From Spizellomyces sp. 'palustris' (lineage: Eukaryota > Chytridiomycota > Chytridiomycetes > Spizellomycetales > Spizellomycetaceae), in the NCBI GenBank assembly GCA_006535965.1, contig QEAR01000022.1:219973-283972 (forward strand): 64,000 nt of DNA, written 5' to 3'. The notes beneath the pieces were generated by a model, which was not told the DNA's origin, did not search any database, and saw only the letters and a list, made by a program, of their open reading frames with translations. Numbering within the stretch: position 1 is the first letter of the stretch; every line of letters begins with the position of its first letter. This document shows positions 12,352-27,226 of the stretch, one piece after another. A program made the translations under genes and the position numbers.

Positions 12352-14552
12352 TCAATCATACAAGGCCTTCGTGTTCCCTAACACCCCTCGTCCACCGGCA
12401 CTTGGTCCGCCACCAGCCCATATAGCATTATCAAGATCTCGCTGCTTCTGCAGTTGTGTAAGTATCTGTCCCAAAGTGTTGAATTAGCTCATCTCGGTAC
12501 GTCTACTTCAAGACTAAGGAGAATACCATACAGACCATAATGAATCCACCGCTTGCGATAGCACTAACCAAAAATATAACGTCAAACCATCGGTGGTAAA
12601 AGTTGAACTCAATTCTTCCGAGGACATTCGTGATGATTGTCCGATGTTGGGGAGGTACACTCATTCGCATCATCAGCACGGTACTCAAAAAATACATTCC
12701 CATTACGTGCGCCAAGAAAAGCACAATGTTGTTGGGTGATAGGGAGGATGAGAATGCACGGAAGAACTAAAATCCGCAAAATAGATGAAATCTTGGATTT
12801 ACTTTACGATAGCGGGCAACGAATTTCAATACCTTCATAAACTGAATGAGCAATCCGCGGATGGAACACACCACAAGCACTCCAACAAAAACAAACGATA
12901 GCTGAGGAGCCCAGAAGGTCACGTCCACCTCAATTCCAACGTGATGTACTAATAGATTCAATCCATGTGTTACTGGGTCGGCTCCTCCCACACGGTTGAA
13001 TACAATGTTCAGTGTTGACTGCGAATTGCGTTCGTCGATAATTAGTATATTGTATTCCTTAAGAGAATATGACTACCAGCGTACCGTAAACACTTTCCAC
13101 AAACAATATGCAGAGAATATGTATCCCAGAATATTAAAATAGTGCCCTTTGAATGTTTTAGAATATTTGATGCGTTCCTTTTCGTATCAAGAGCGCTATT
13201 ATGTCTCTGACCGTGGTCACCATGGCATTAATTGCATACCCGTTCTGAGTTAAGATCATCGAGATCCATAAATAATTGCTGCATAACTGTTTCAAGCGCT
13301 TTGATTTCGTGGGCCAGAATGCCGATATCTAAAGATGTACGTGCTTAGCTTAATGCACCAGAATGTTTACGTCACGTAGTACGTACTTTCATTACCCAGC
13401 CGGAATCCGCCGGTAACTTTATTAAACATGTTCCGCATGAATCCACCAACGCCCACGATATGTTGCTACCACAGTAGGATATGTGAGCGAATGATACGAT
13501 CTAAGGGTGCTTCGTCGAGACCCGAAAAGCCAAACAAGAGAGCAATCCACACCTCCCCCATAGCCTGTTGTCGTCGTTGAGCGAGAAGGATCTTCTTCTT
13601 CTTGCTCAAGACCATGTCCATCGTCTGCAGGAGTTTCTTCTCTGCTGAGATTACGTCCGTGTCTGTAACCTGACTGCCAAAACGTGAGATGGCAAAGGGG
13701 AGGGCTAATTTTGGGATGCATTCTACCGTAAAAAGAAGGACAACGTAGTATATGGAGAATTGACAGCGCCAAATCCTGACAGGATGGCCATTATAGTCAC
13801 TCCTATGACTCCAACTCGCCCCATCCCTGGCTCAATTGCAAAAATGCCTAGAAGAGGTCCAGCATGCATCGTAAGAACTTACGACCGGACATAGTACAGA
13901 TGAAATGGGAAACCTACTGCTGGCAGCGCGATCTTGGGCATTATTGATGGGAAATTGGTCCCCTATTTTCCAAAACAAGTAGAGATATACTATCCAGCAA
14001 CAAGTAGCCAAAGCCCATCTATTACTTCGAAGCCACGCTGAGCAGAAAGGCACCGCATGAGTTTCAAACAATACATTACAGCATAGGTCCCCTTACCACT
14101 CTCTCGTTCGGCAAAGCAAATATAGAATTGATAGAATGGCAGAAGGGCAATTACGTGGACTAGCATGACATAGAGGGTAATCTTCCAATGCAACCATCGG
14201 GAACTGGTAGAGGAACAATTGCTGAGTGTCAGTCCGGTTATCGTGCTTGGACAGGTGCAGAACGCTCGCAGCAATACCTCGCGTCCAGTACGCCCCCAAT
14301 TTCAAAGATTATCATCTCAAATAACGTGCAGCTCGCGGCAAACGTTGCTGCAAAGACTATCCGAACGAGACCATTTCTGACCTCATAGTCCTTGAACAAC
14401 TTCTCCATAACAAACATCCAACCCACGCCAAAGAAAACCAGTTGTGAGCCCCATACTACGAGTGTAGATTGGATAAGATTGGCAGTTGTTGGCGTGTTCC
14501 TAAGAGTATCAGTGAACAATAAGGATGCAGCGGAGGAGTTTTGAAATGCCAT
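12352..14552 (-). CDS. GPHR: Golgi pH regulator GPHR (GPR89 family)
   Basis: Multi-pass membrane protein of the GPHR/GPR89/GTG family, a Golgi anion channel that helps acidify the Golgi in animals. Exons read downwards from 14552: MAFQNSSAAS leader, SQLVFFGVGWMFVMEKLFKDYEVR, FSCTMFE-like ASCTLFEMIIFEIGGVL, then LFWKIGDQFPI, a middle loop with KKKILLAQR-type basic coiled region near 13600, DPVTHGLNLLVHHVGIEVD, FVGVLVVCSIRGLLIQ, and MGMYFLSTVLMMRMSVP with RTIITNVLGRIEFNFYHRW. The last segments are nearly identical in order to human GPR89. A final small exon (KQRDLDNAIWAGGG...) ends in TGA at 12352. Around nine hydrophobic segments. Convergent with PSMA4. Confidence 0.94.
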
Positions 14553-14865
14553 TTAACAAGGGCGACCACTAGAGTTGTTTCCGCCACGTCCAGCGACACC
14601 CAGTTCGCGAATACGTAATCGTAAAACCTAGCAACGCTACCAGGAGCCCAGGACCCTGGTATTCAGGGCATCATCAAGCAGCCTGAGTACTTTCAATTGA
14701 TGAGTGCCAACCTTCCAGGGTTGCCATCTTTCCATTCTGGATGACAGCCGAACACCACGGCATGAGCTACTCATCAAAGTACTAATATACTTCTATTCCA
14801 ACCAAGATGGAATCTGCCGATTTTACAAACGACGTCAACATGCACAACAGCGGAACTGTAAGCCA

Positions 14866-14937
14866 TCCGCATTGGTCCAGTGGTTAGGATCCCGCGCTTT
14901 CACCGCGGTGGCCGGGGTTCGATTCCCCGATGCGGAG
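14866..14937 (+). tRNA. tRNA-Glu (TTC), copy 1
   Basis: A 72-nt cloverleaf: acceptor stem TCCGCAT pairs with ATGCGGA, anticodon arm CCGCG-CTTTCAC-CGCGG gives anticodon TTC (Glu), and the T arm is GGGG-TTCGATT-CCCC. No intron; CCA is not encoded. The internal A and B boxes (TGGTCCAGTGGTTA, GGTTCGATTCC) are the polymerase III promoter. Identical to the copy at 15621. The flanking DNA differs. Confidence 0.97.
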
Positions 14938-15620
14938 TATTGTCAGGGGAAGTTCATTTTTTGGTTAGTTCCATCATGACTGACCATGAAATTATGTCAC
15001 GACTGGGAATTTGTTTTCGGGGATTGCGGTAAAGCATCGTCGTTTGCTCTAGCGAGTTGAAGATTATGAAAAAACCCTCCTTCGTGCCGACTTCCATTTT
15101 AGACAGTCCATTTTTGGAAACCCTATTACAATTCCTTCCCCTTCGGTTGTAGTATCAACTTACGATGTGTCGTATTGGGTGGTATATCGATTTATCAAGT
15201 GGCTGACATCCGCGTGTCAGACTTGAATTGCTGGAATTTCCACTAATTAACCGTTACGAATCACGTTTGCTCTGCTCGCAACCGGCTTTCTTTCTTCCGC
15301 AACAACGTTACCCTCTTTCTTTTCTGGAATGTATCCAACGGTCGCATTGAGTATTAGATAGCATATAATGCCATTTTTCTTGATTCATGACCCAAACCAT
15401 TGCCGCCACATATAGTCAATGAAACAAAAGATGTTTGACGATATCTATCGCTAGGACATTGTTCGTCTATTTGAAATGTCACCAGGAGCTGGCATTCTAC
15501 ATTGTTAGATGCATAATTCCAAGATACCTCCTTTACCATGGAAAGAATACCTACCTGTAGCAACTGAATTCTGTTGAAAGCTATGAGACATCAGAACCAT
15601 ATATTCCGATAAATTCGTAG
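14938..15620. other. Spacer between the two tRNA-Glu genes
   Basis: About 680 nt, AT-rich, with no supported gene. A minus-strand frame at 15354-15563 (69 codons) has no recognisable features. Confidence 0.6.
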
Positions 15621-15692
15621 TCCGCATTGGTCCAGTGGTTAGGATCCCGCGCTTTCACCGCGGTGGCCGGGGTTCGATTCCCCGATGCGGAG
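15621..15692 (+). tRNA. tRNA-Glu (TTC), copy 2
   Basis: Identical in sequence to the tRNA at 14866-14937, same strand, 755 nt downstream: 7-bp acceptor stem, anticodon loop CTTTCAC, T loop TTCGATT. About 115 nt upstream of the CSN8 start codon. Confidence 0.97.
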
Positions 15693-15808
15693 CTTTACGA
15701 TATATTATTTTGTGGGGTCTGCCCTATGTGACGCACCACGCCCATCCGACCGTTAATCTGAGAGTTCTTCATTCCCCAAGCTCTTGAGTTTGTCCCCCCA
15801 ACTGAATA

Positions 15809-16468
15809 ATGGACGAAATATACCAATGCATTGCCAAGGGCGACATTCCCACACTCGTGGCCCTAGCTGAAGACTTCGAACTGCAGAATTCTCTGGTGAT
15901 GTCATCTCCCATGGATGCGCCAGCAGGGGCGGTACCTGGCACAAGTGAACCTAGCGTATACTCCGTTCTCCAACTAGCTCATCTCATTCAAAACGACCTT
16001 CCTGCCGCTCGATTGGTCGCTAAACGAACGCCCAGAGATCAGCAAACCCCCGAGTTCGCAGCCGTGACTACAGTCGCAAGCCATTTGTGGAATCGAGATC
16101 TACCCTCCGTGTATTCAGCAATGGCGTCGACACAATGGTCATCAATACTGGAAGTCCTAGTGCTTCGACTAAGGAATGCAGTTCAGGAGCGAACATTTGC
16201 GTTGATAGCCAATTCCTATGAAAGCATTTCCGCTGTGGATGCTGCAGCATTATTGGGACTAGGATCACCAGCAGAGGCCATGGAATTAGCAGCGAAGAAC
16301 GGGTGGGATGTGGATCAGGCCGGAGGATGGCTGCGACCTCCTGAAGCAAAGGGAGATCTCCGACAACACCAAGAACTCCCTAACGGGAAGAATATATCGG
16401 CCCAGGGACCGGGTCTTGAAGATGTTGGAAGTTTGGCTAAAATGATTGTATATCTGGAAAGCTTTTGA
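15809..16468 (+). CDS. CSN8: COP9 signalosome subunit 8
   Basis: CSN8 is the smallest PCI-type subunit of the COP9 signalosome, the complex that removes Nedd8 from cullin-RING ubiquitin ligases. This single-exon gene encodes 219 residues, close to the usual size of about 200. It follows human COPS8 throughout: YSVLQLAHLIQNDLPAARLVAKRTP, LWNRDLPSVYSAMASTQWS, LRNAVQERTFALIANSYESI, AALLGLGSPAEAMELAAKNGW, and a C-terminal helix ending LAKMIVYLESF that corresponds to LARLTDYVAFLEN. Yeasts lack a canonical CSN8, so presence supports a fuller, ancestral signalosome. Convergent with the MetRS gene, 143 nt apart. Confidence 0.9.
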   Translation: MDEIYQCIAKGDIPTLVALAEDFELQNSLVMSSPMDAPAGAVPGTSEPSVYSVLQLAHLIQNDLPAARLVAKRTPRDQQTPEFAAVTTVASHLWNRDLPSVYSAMASTQWSSILEVLVLRLRNAVQERTFALIANSYESISAVDAAALLGLGSPAEAMELAAKNGWDVDQAGGWLRPPEAKGDLRQHQELPNGKNISAQGPGLEDVGSLAKMIVYLESF

Positions 16469-16611
16469 GTAATGAAGACATTGTTCAAAATTTGATGAGG
16501 ACGAAAAATTGTGATGTGGGAAAGAACGTACAATCAGTGTACAATTCCGATTATTGCTCGGCTGGCAGGCTCTAAAAGAGTATATCCAGAGTTGTGCATT
16601 GCATTGTCATA

Positions 16612-18945
<2,334 letters not shown>

Positions 18946-19118
18946 TGAAGATCCTTCGGCAGCGCTCAAGATATTTGCGAACGATCGACTTTTCGAGCTG
19001 AATGAGTCACGGATCACGCGATCCTGTGTGACATGCTGCGAAGCCCCGACGCCTACTGACTCAAGAATAGGTAATTTCAACAATCATTTGGCCAAACATC
19101 CCAACTTTCCATATTGCC

Positions 19119-21136
19119 ATGTCTCTCGAGGAACTCATCAGTAAGGCCTCACATATTCTACTTGGTTCGTTTGATTGCGAGCAGTATCTCACCTTTATAA
19201 ACTGCCTCAGCCAAAGCTACAAGTGAAACGAACACAGGCGAGGACTGGGGGCTTATCATTGAGATATGTGAGAAGGCCGATACGTAAGTACACCAGCCCT
19301 TAAATGGATAAGGTTCCAAGTATATAAAAAATGGTGTCACTTTACTGAATTGTCGTTGTCATATCTAGTTCTGAGGCTACAGCCCGTGAAGCAGTCCAGA
19401 TTTTAACAAAGCGCGTCCAGCACAGGAACGTAAATGTAAGGACAATGCCAGTATTGCTCTGCCAGAACGTCTAACATGGGGTTATTATTATCGCAGGTTG
19501 TCCTATTTGCGCTTACTGTCGCCAATTCGCTTGTTCACAATTGCGGGAAACCTCTCCGACGAGAGATCTCTTCCCGTGCGTTCGTGGACGCTCTGGTTCG
19601 CGTGGTGTCAGGCAAGGCAGTGCATGAAGTTGTTAGGACTAGGATACTGGACTTCATTCAACAATGGGCAGAGGAATTTGGGCGAGATCCTTCTCTTGGG
19701 TAGGTAGCCTGCCAGGAGATTCCGCATTTGGACTGAGAGTAAGGGCTGATACTGCCGATATCTAGGTTCATGGTCGATACCTACAATCAGCTCAAATCTC
19801 AAGGTGAAGATGATCACAACCACACTGCTTCAATTGAGCATTTTGACCTAAACCATCGTATTTCGGCAGGTTACCAGTTCCCTGCACCACATAAACCCGA
19901 CGTGGTTAAGGTACGTGTGCCGACGACACTATGCGAAGCACTTTTAAAACTCTGATGCCTCTATTCAGACTCAAGCAATGTTAAGTAAGGAGAAGGAGGA
20001 TGAGGAGCTCCAACTAGCTGTAAGCTTGGAATGCTTTCGATGCAAGAGCATCGCTGCATTGGAAATTCATATAGTGCACTAGCTGGCCCTGTCTCTGTCC
20101 GCCCAAGAAGCAAACAGATTTGCAAAAGTAAGCTGGACTAGATCAATGCTTGCCATGTGTTGATTTTGACTAATTATGTAAATGGCACAGACACCATCGT
20201 CACAACCAGCACAGCAACCTAAACCTGTCCAAGTGAGGCTTCATAACATAATTCAGCTGCGCCCACTTCTAACGATATTTTTCTTCAGACGGGACCTAAA
20301 GTCTTGTTCCAAGTTCGGGCGCTCTACGATTTTCCTGGAGCGGAAGAAGGGGAGCTACGCCTGCAGCGGGGAGAGTTTATTAATGTTTATGATGCGACGA
20401 CATTCCAAGAATGGTGGAAAGGTGAAATTCGGGGTCGCATTGGGATTTTTCCTTCAAACTACGTGGAAAAGGTGGAAGGACCAGGGTCTACGGCTGCAGC
20501 TGTTGCTGAGGCCTCTCGGGCATCGAAGGATGGAGAGTCTGAAGTTCTGGCCAACGCCCGGAAGATTCAAGACTTCAACCATCTACTATCGACCTTGGAT
20601 CCAAAGAGAGATAATTTCTCGGAGAATGAAAACTTGCAGGTCAGGACGCTGATATCAGAGAAGGATAGAGTATATCGGGCACCATAATTGTTTTCCTCTG
20701 TAGCAACTCTATCACGATATTTTGATGATGAGGCCTAAGCTGGTGAAACTTCTGGAAACATACCGTGCGAAGCAAGGTAAAATTACACATGAAGATGCTA
20801 GGTTCTGCGCATGGACTCAAAACTGGCTTAAAGACGAGCTGAGCGCTGTGAACGATCGATTCTCAAGAGCGTGCTCCATATATCACAAGCTTATGGATGC
20901 ATATCTCGCTCAATACCGACATCCAAATGGTAAACATGTTCCGTTACTTGTACTGCATGTTTTTAGAGCCAACCGTCTCCAATGCAGTATACGCCCCACA
21001 ACATGGCAATCCCCATCCTGGATACGGTTCCTCATACGAACAACCGCAAAATATATACGGTTCTCCGCAGCCAGGTTACGGTTATGTCGTGCAGCCTCCC
21101 CAATCTCAACGAGTTCAAGCATATCAACCATATTAA
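19119..21136 (+). CDS. HSE1: ESCRT-0 subunit Hse1/STAM (VHS-UIM-SH3-GAT)
   Basis: STAM/Hse1 pairs with Vps27/Hrs in ESCRT-0 to sort ubiquitinated membrane proteins at endosomes. The start MSLEELI is split by an intron from TKATSETNTGEDWGLIIEICEKAD, the classical VHS opening; the VHS continues with VVLFALTVANSLVHNCG and ends near FMVDTYNQL. Small exons then encode a UIM (EDEELQLALALSLSAQE), an SH3 domain (VRALYDFPGAEEGELRLQRGE, WWKGEIRGRIGIFPSNYVEKV) and the coiled GAT-like core (LYHDILMMRPKLVKLLETYR). A Tyr/Pro/Gly-rich tail (GYGSSYEQPQNIYG) closes at TAA 21134-21136. At least eight exons. Every domain of the family is present in the expected order. Confidence 0.94.
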
Positions 21137-21253
21137 TTTTGGGTGAACCATCCCATTTGTATTTTCTTGTATCGTTGTCGCAGAATTGAAATGAGTAATT
21201 TGTGCCGGATTTTTATTTATATTGAGAAATATGCAAAAGTAGATATTGCAGCA

Positions 21254-23255
21254 CTACTGGTCCTGATCCTCCACCGCCTCACTAACGTTCTCAGGTACGT
21301 CTTCGTCTGCCTCAAACGTGTCATCTGGAACCGAGTACAATCGAAGCAAGGGCTAAATAGGAAGGGGGTCAGCGGCTGATGCAGAAATCCTCCCACGAAT
21401 TAACGTACCTTGTTCGGATCCTTTACAAGAACGTATTTTCCATCTTCCAGGGTATTTACACATAAATCCACAAACATCTTCAAGATACCCCATCCATTGC
21501 CAACGTTGAAGTTCATTTGACTGGTTAAATCGCGTGGCTTGAATGCGCTTGTTCCCAAAATCGTATGCCTATTACGATCTTTCGGATTTGCTCTTGACAC
21601 AAATCCGAGACGGAGCTGATCCGCACCAGACAAAATGCTTTCCATAGCCCACCGCGCCAATTTGTTCCCATTGTTCTTGATCTCAGTGGCCATTACAGCT
21701 CCACGTTGAGAGTCGAGCTTGTGCCTCCAATCAGGGGCACCACCGCTTCCCGGAGCGCGGGAGTCGAACTCGTTTAATGCCTTCACGTTCACGAAGTAAG
21801 TGTCCGTGGGTGGGTGCGCTGAGCTCTTGGGCTTCAGGACGCCGGTGGCCTGTTGGGAATTAGCGCCAGGTTGATGCAGGGCGGCATCGATTTGGGTACG
21901 GGCGACAAGGCTGATGCCGTCCCCAAGACTCCATTGTCGGTATCGGTAGGCAAGGGATGGGGTAGGTTCAGATTGGCTGTTCTCGTCGAACGGGTTACGC
22001 TGTGGCATTACAACCTTTTCGTTGTCTCTAAGCGATTGCTGAGAGAAATTGCGGTTGATGTAGGTCGCCTCCATGGCCAGCGCTTGAGGCGTGTTGATAT
22101 TGTCCTTGTCGGCCCCATCCATTGGCGGGTCGGCTGCATTTTCATTCACACTGACAAAATCAAAAGCTCCACCGTCACGCTTGTCAAAGAACAGCTTGTT
22201 GTCCTGCTTATTGACGATGATATCCCACGAATATACAGCTCGTGTAGCACACATCAAGGTAGCTAAGACGTTGTCCGTAGAGTAAACCGTGACCCCTTCT
22301 GATGCCCTCTTTGCATGACTGACAAGAACCGGGTCGTCGCTGGCGGTTACGTTGAGGAAGTTGCGATCAATCTGCTGCAAAGGTTTTTCCTGCTTGGTAT
22401 TGATGCGATCAAATGTTTTGTCGTAGTAGTTGAAAACACCGTGACCCGATCTGAAGAGAATTAACAAAAGTCAATGCAAATATCATACGACGTCAATGAC
22501 CGTCCCACCCTGACCAAAAAGTAGAAATCAGACAGTGTGAATACAGTTTGGATCTTCCATCTTAGATCAAGCCAAAAAAGATAATGACATCCCATCTACT
22601 CCCAGTGACCCTTGCTCAGGAGCATTGTGAAGAATACTTACAGGTCCTCAGGTTCTTCCACTTCGTAATACAGTTTGTTCATTCGCGGAAAATCTAGTTC
22701 TTCAATAACCTTCCACTCCGGACCGACTTTGACACTCGCATCCCTGATCCTAGTTGGCTTGTCATTATAGCCACCATAACGTCTCCGGGGTCCCTGCTGG
22801 CCTCGTCTGTCATCCCTCCTAGCACCACCAGCCTGATTGCCGGTCCTAGATTGCCAAGCACCTCCGCCTCGTCCACCTGCTCTCGCGCCCCGTTGAGTTT
22901 TAAACCCTGGCTTTTTCTGGGTAGTGCTCTGACGGTCCACGACTGAGAAAGTCGCTTCGTCGTCGGCGGCCACAGTGTAAGCAAACATGGACGAAAGACC
23001 GCTTCCAAAGGATTCTTGGGCAGGTCCAAAGCGACGTCTGCGGTCACCATCTCCCCCAAAGCGTCTATCGTATCCATATCCGTCACCGCCAGCAGGTGCG
23101 GTCCAGTCTGCAATCTTTCCCAGACGATCGGATTTAGAGTATGGTGCATACGGCACCTGTGAGAGTTCCTCTGGAATAGTCGAGGGACCCCACCCATTCG
23201 GGTTATCCGCTACGGTGGGGAGCACAAAGCGTTGGCCGCTTTCGTCAACGGTCAT
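21254..23255 (-). CDS. EIF3D: Translation initiation factor eIF3 subunit D
   Basis: eIF3d is the non-core eIF3 subunit that touches the mRNA cap in animals and is Moe1 in fission yeast. The first exon encodes the N-terminal block DNPNGWGPSTIPEE and PYAPYSKSDRLGKIADW, an Arg/Gly-rich stretch (RGARAGGRGGG) and WKVIEELDFPRMNKL. The second large exon holds the globular cap-binding-like domain (GVFNYYDKTFDRINTKQEKPL, LATLMCATRAVYSWDII, AMEATYINRNFSQQ, and LTSQMNFNVGNGWGILKMFVD). A short last exon gives the acidic tail ending at TAG 21254. Three coding exons in total. Diverges from SSX2IP with 199 nt between start codons and converges with HSE1. Confidence 0.95.
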
Positions 23256-23454
23256 GTTTGTTGAGTAGTGGATTCGACCCAGTAAACCAACGATCAGAAA
23301 TATTGAGGGAATTCAGGCATGCAAAGAGGCGCAGGGCGCACGTGAGCGTTACATTATTGGTGGATTTGCCACACACGCGTCCATGTCCGACTCGTCCGGA
23401 CGGGTTCCGATCTTGCTGACGCTTAGCGTTGCTTGATTGGCAGCGTGCGGGAGC

Positions 23455-26018
23455 ATGGCAGAAATACAAGATCTTGAGGGCGCCAATAGGTAAGAGGCAA
23501 CCCCAGGAACCCTTCATTGTTGAGCCTGGCATCTGAAATGTTTTGGGCGTCTACTGATCTAGCTCTGAAACACGGTCTTCGAGCAATTTGCAAAAAAGTG
23601 TTGACTTTGTAAATCATGAACTTGCCGCTGCTGGCTTTCCTGTGGCACTCGACTTTGCAGGGTTCGGAGGCAGCGTGGACGATGCAGCTACTGTTCTAAA
23701 CTGTATTTGCACTCTGCTACAACAACGGCAGGTATTATTCGTTTATAATGGAAGCTTTGGTACTGGCGCTCTTGCTCATGGCGACTTCGGTGAAAAGAAA
23801 GATGTTGCTTATCGAGAAGATCTACAGCATAGATTACGTCGAACTGCAGGTGATAATGACGAATTAGCAGGCACAGTTGTAAGTCTATAGCTGCTAGCAT
23901 CAAGCCTTGACAATGGCTCCTCACAAACTATTTCTGCTCAGGCGAGGATGAAGGCAAGGCTGGAACAATGCGATCGGGAAATTGCCACCTTGAATAATAA
24001 ACTCGAGTATGGCGCTTATTAAATATCAGTGGTGTCCATTTTCCTAAGAGTTTCTTAGTGCCGCCCAGAAATCCCTCAAGAAAGAGGTAGAAAAGTACCA
24101 TGCAGCCAAAGAAGAGTTGAAGACCACTAAGGCTAACTTGCAATACAGCAAGACACAATACAATGTATACTTTCGGCTGTCATTGATATGATGGTTTCAG
24201 GCTCACATTGGAATCCTATAGCATGACCTCCGAAAACGAGAACGTGAGCACCATAGATTGAAAGACAGAATGCAGCGAATAGTCACAGAGAAATCTGCGG
24301 CTCAAAAGATTGGCCTAAAGCTGGCCAATCCGTTACCGAAAGCGAAGACAACCACTGGTGGCGGAGGGCAAACCAAGAAGGTAGCACAGGTAAACATTAC
24401 GGATTTCGGCAACAAAATCGACCGTCGAAACCACACTTATATATCGATGATCCATACAGGAAGACGAAATGTACAATATTGTAATAAAGAACTACGAAGA
24501 TCGCGAAAAGGACCTTCTGGTTGAAAATCAAACATTACGCGACACATTGTACGCGCTTTATTCGGAGTTGAAAACTCAGTTCAAAGATCAGATAACACAA
24601 GAGGAGGACGGATCCAATGGGATAGAGTGCGGTCACGAAGGACCGCCGGAGGTGGGTGGAGCGCGAAGCAAATACACAACAAACGTTAATAACTTGGCAC
24701 GCTGCACAGGTTCTAGACCCTACCGAGAAAGCACAGTTTCAGCTACCATTCAATCTCGTCTGCCATTCTGTAGAGGAGAGAGTTAAAGAAGCCATCATGA
24801 AATTGCACGATGAGTGGGCCCGTCTAAGCGAAACAATAGCTTCTCAACACCAGGCGGATGAGCTACAGCAACTGTATGGGAAGGTGGACGCTATCGAGAA
24901 AGAATGCGGTAAGTGACGATTTAGGTCGAAGGCCGTCAGAAAATGCTACACCAGTTTAACCACAATGGGTAGACGAATACAGGCGAATAATCGCTGAGCA
25001 AAACCGCTTGTTGGAGTTCTCGCTGAATGAACAGGATGCAAAATCGAATGAAGGGCTGTCAGCACAGTACGTATGCCCAATGACTTTCATGAACGGGCCA
25101 ATTCTAAGCATCAGAATTCGTCATTCAGCTTGGAAACGTCCCTGATGGATTTGCAGGAGCAGAAAGACGAGCTAGAACAGAAATGTCAGCAATTGGAGGA
25201 AGAGCGGGGCAAGTTCACGGAGGCGGCGATTAAGTTGGGTATAGAACGGGCTGCATTACAGGTTGGCGAATACCAATGGGTTTATATTGGTGATGTTGAT
25301 CTGATTTCACTGGTGTCCTAATCAAGAGAGAGAAGATGGCCTTCGAAGAGGAACGGCGATCACTTGCGACACAAAAGCTTCTAAAATCACTTCCCGAGAC
25401 TCCAGGGTTAGTACGACTCTCAATTATAACTCAAGGACAATGGTGGAGCTTACGCACACGCCTTACAGGTGGTTGAAGGACAAGTCACGGATGATACCTA
25501 CCGCCACATCTCCATTACAAAACCGAGCACAAAGGGCTTTTGCCGTAGCAAAATCTCCCCAGCCTCCTGTCACACCCTTTCATATGAGTTACAGCAGTGT
25601 TAAACCAACCAGGGCTGACGTACATAGGGAGGAGGTGGATTCCAACGAGTTTATTATTGAGTCGGACACATTCGCGCAAACTCCACGCGTACATGCGAAC
25701 ATGGACGCAAGCTTGAAAGAGGCAGTAAACGTTACTCCACCCACGGAGACTCCCGCCAGTCGGGTTACGACAGCATCCTCGCATTCATCAATCAAATCCG
25801 CCTTAAAGAAGCAAACGAGCATGTCCAGTCTGAATCGAAGTGTAAGAATTACGCTCCAGGGCGAGCGTGAACCACGAAGTTATAAACCTGGAGAAGAGGA
25901 CTCGAAAGAAAACCTTCTAACCAGAGATGGAGATAAAATGCCAACTCGCTTTCGCAAATCGTTCATTGCTACCTCGACACCCATTGACACACGTGGCGGC
26001 ACCACAGCGCGAGAATAG
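23455..26018 (+). CDS. SSX2IP: SSX2IP/ADIP-type centrosomal coiled-coil protein
   Basis: Orthologue of SSX2IP (afadin- and alpha-actinin-binding protein, Msd1), which anchors microtubules at centrosomes and basal bodies and is needed for ciliogenesis in vertebrates. The start ATG at 23455 opens an exon (MAEIQDLEGAN) spliced to SVDFVNHELAAAGFPVALDF and TVLNCICTLLQQRQ, the conserved N-terminal domain. Long coiled coils follow across many exons, with the family motifs EDEMYNIVIKNYEDREKDLLVEN and ERGKFTEAAIKLGIERAALQ plus FEEERRSL (human: [22 protein letters not shown]). The last exon is a Ser/Thr/Pro-rich tail with no domain, ending TAG at 26018. Both conserved blocks are in the right order, so the call is firm. 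Confidence 0.88.
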
Positions 26019-26316
26019 CGCAGATAGCAAACCCCGCAAGGTTGCCCAAGTACATGTGGACCCAGTACATGTGGAGCGATAAGGAGAAGAAACATACAAT
26101 AGGACATTTGGCGCCGTCTAGGATATCACTATAGCGTATCTACAACCTCGCCGTTTGTGTGTCACCTACCGTGCATTGTCTGGACTAGGAGTCATCACAC
26201 TATGGTCTATGTCCTTTGCCGAGCGCCACTGAAGACAGAATAGGAATTTAAAAGTTTACAGAAGCATAACGAAAGCGCATTTTATATGCGCGCCGCCGTT
26301 GCAGCCAAAGCTTAAA

Positions 26317-27226
26317 CTAATTAGTCTTGTTACCACCCTCATGGATATTGAATTGCCCGTCTTCAACTCGCACAACGGTAACTGGTACATGACAATGATC
26401 CATGCAGTATGCCGAAACACTCCCAAAGAGCATTCTAGCAAACAATGTGTTACGTCACGGAAGCAAGGGAAAGAACGGCGGTTGTGCGAACCTCTGGATC
26501 ATGCCCAGGCCTCGACTTCCCATGACCAGCCGTGAAACGTTCAGATCATCTACCTATATGCAAATAATGGAAGAAGTCCCTTAACCTTCCTCCTTACAAC
26601 TGTAACAGCGATGGCGATCCGCAGCTACTCACCACCTCACATGCCACGATCTGTGGCGCTCCAATTTTCACTTTCGCAGTGATTTCCACATCTGTTATAT
26701 CGGGGGAAGCTTGAGTCAACCTTGTTGCATATTTGTGAAGTAACTCGGAAGCCTGCTCTTGCTTTAAATTAGGCGTGGCTCTGTGTGTCCATGGATCCTT
26801 GAATTACCGTCTTCTTTAGAGTCTCCTCAAGAATATCTGTTCCATTTACTTGATCCGCTAGCAACTCCAATACGGTGAAGAGTAGTTTTCCCGTCACAAC
26901 TGACGACCTCTTCGCCTACCATAGTACTGATCTGCAATCTGCGATTCTTCCAGCACTTTCAGCAAGATTAAAGAATCACCCGGTTCAACCATATTTTTAG
27001 CAGCCCAATCAAATGCTGCTTCAGAGTTTGAGGAACCGTCCAGGGCTACGAGCGTTGTTTTGCCCTCTCCAGCCTGCGGTGTCAGGTCGGATGCTCTTGG
27101 ACAGGCCATCATCGTAGCATTTCCATCTGGTAATGGGTGATCCTCGTCGGTGTCTATCATTGCAAACTGAAAGTCTGGCGAATTGTTTTGAAGACCGTAG
27201 CAGGAATCTGGGAACAAGTTCATCAC
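26317..27226 (-). CDS. Universal stress protein (UspA domain)
   Basis: Single UspA-type nucleotide-binding domain. The first exon encodes a short unrelated leader, then KTTLVALDGSSNSEAAFDWA, the first Usp strand and helix, and LILLKVLEES. Middle exons give LLHKYATRL and ITAKVKIGAPQIVACEV. The last two exons join to LVMGSRGLGMIQR plus MLFGSVSAYCMDHCHVPVTVVR. This carries the ATP-binding pattern G-2X-G-9X-G-S with the usual VPVTVVR end, so the ATP-binding subclass is expected. The stop is TAG at 26317. The exact boundaries of the middle exons are uncertain. Target process unknown; such proteins respond to stress in plants, fungi and bacteria. It shares only 104 nt with the divergent ESF2 gene. 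Confidence 0.85.

Noticed and set aside
20182-20652. 156-codon plus-strand frame overlapping HSE1
   Set aside because: The SH3 domain of Hse1 is read in the other frame (20304 onwards) with correct splice sites; this frame has no domain.
22694-23197. 167-codon minus-strand frame overlapping the first eIF3d exon
   Set aside because: It is a shadow of the Arg/Gly-rich eIF3d exon in another frame; eIF3d motifs fix the real frame.
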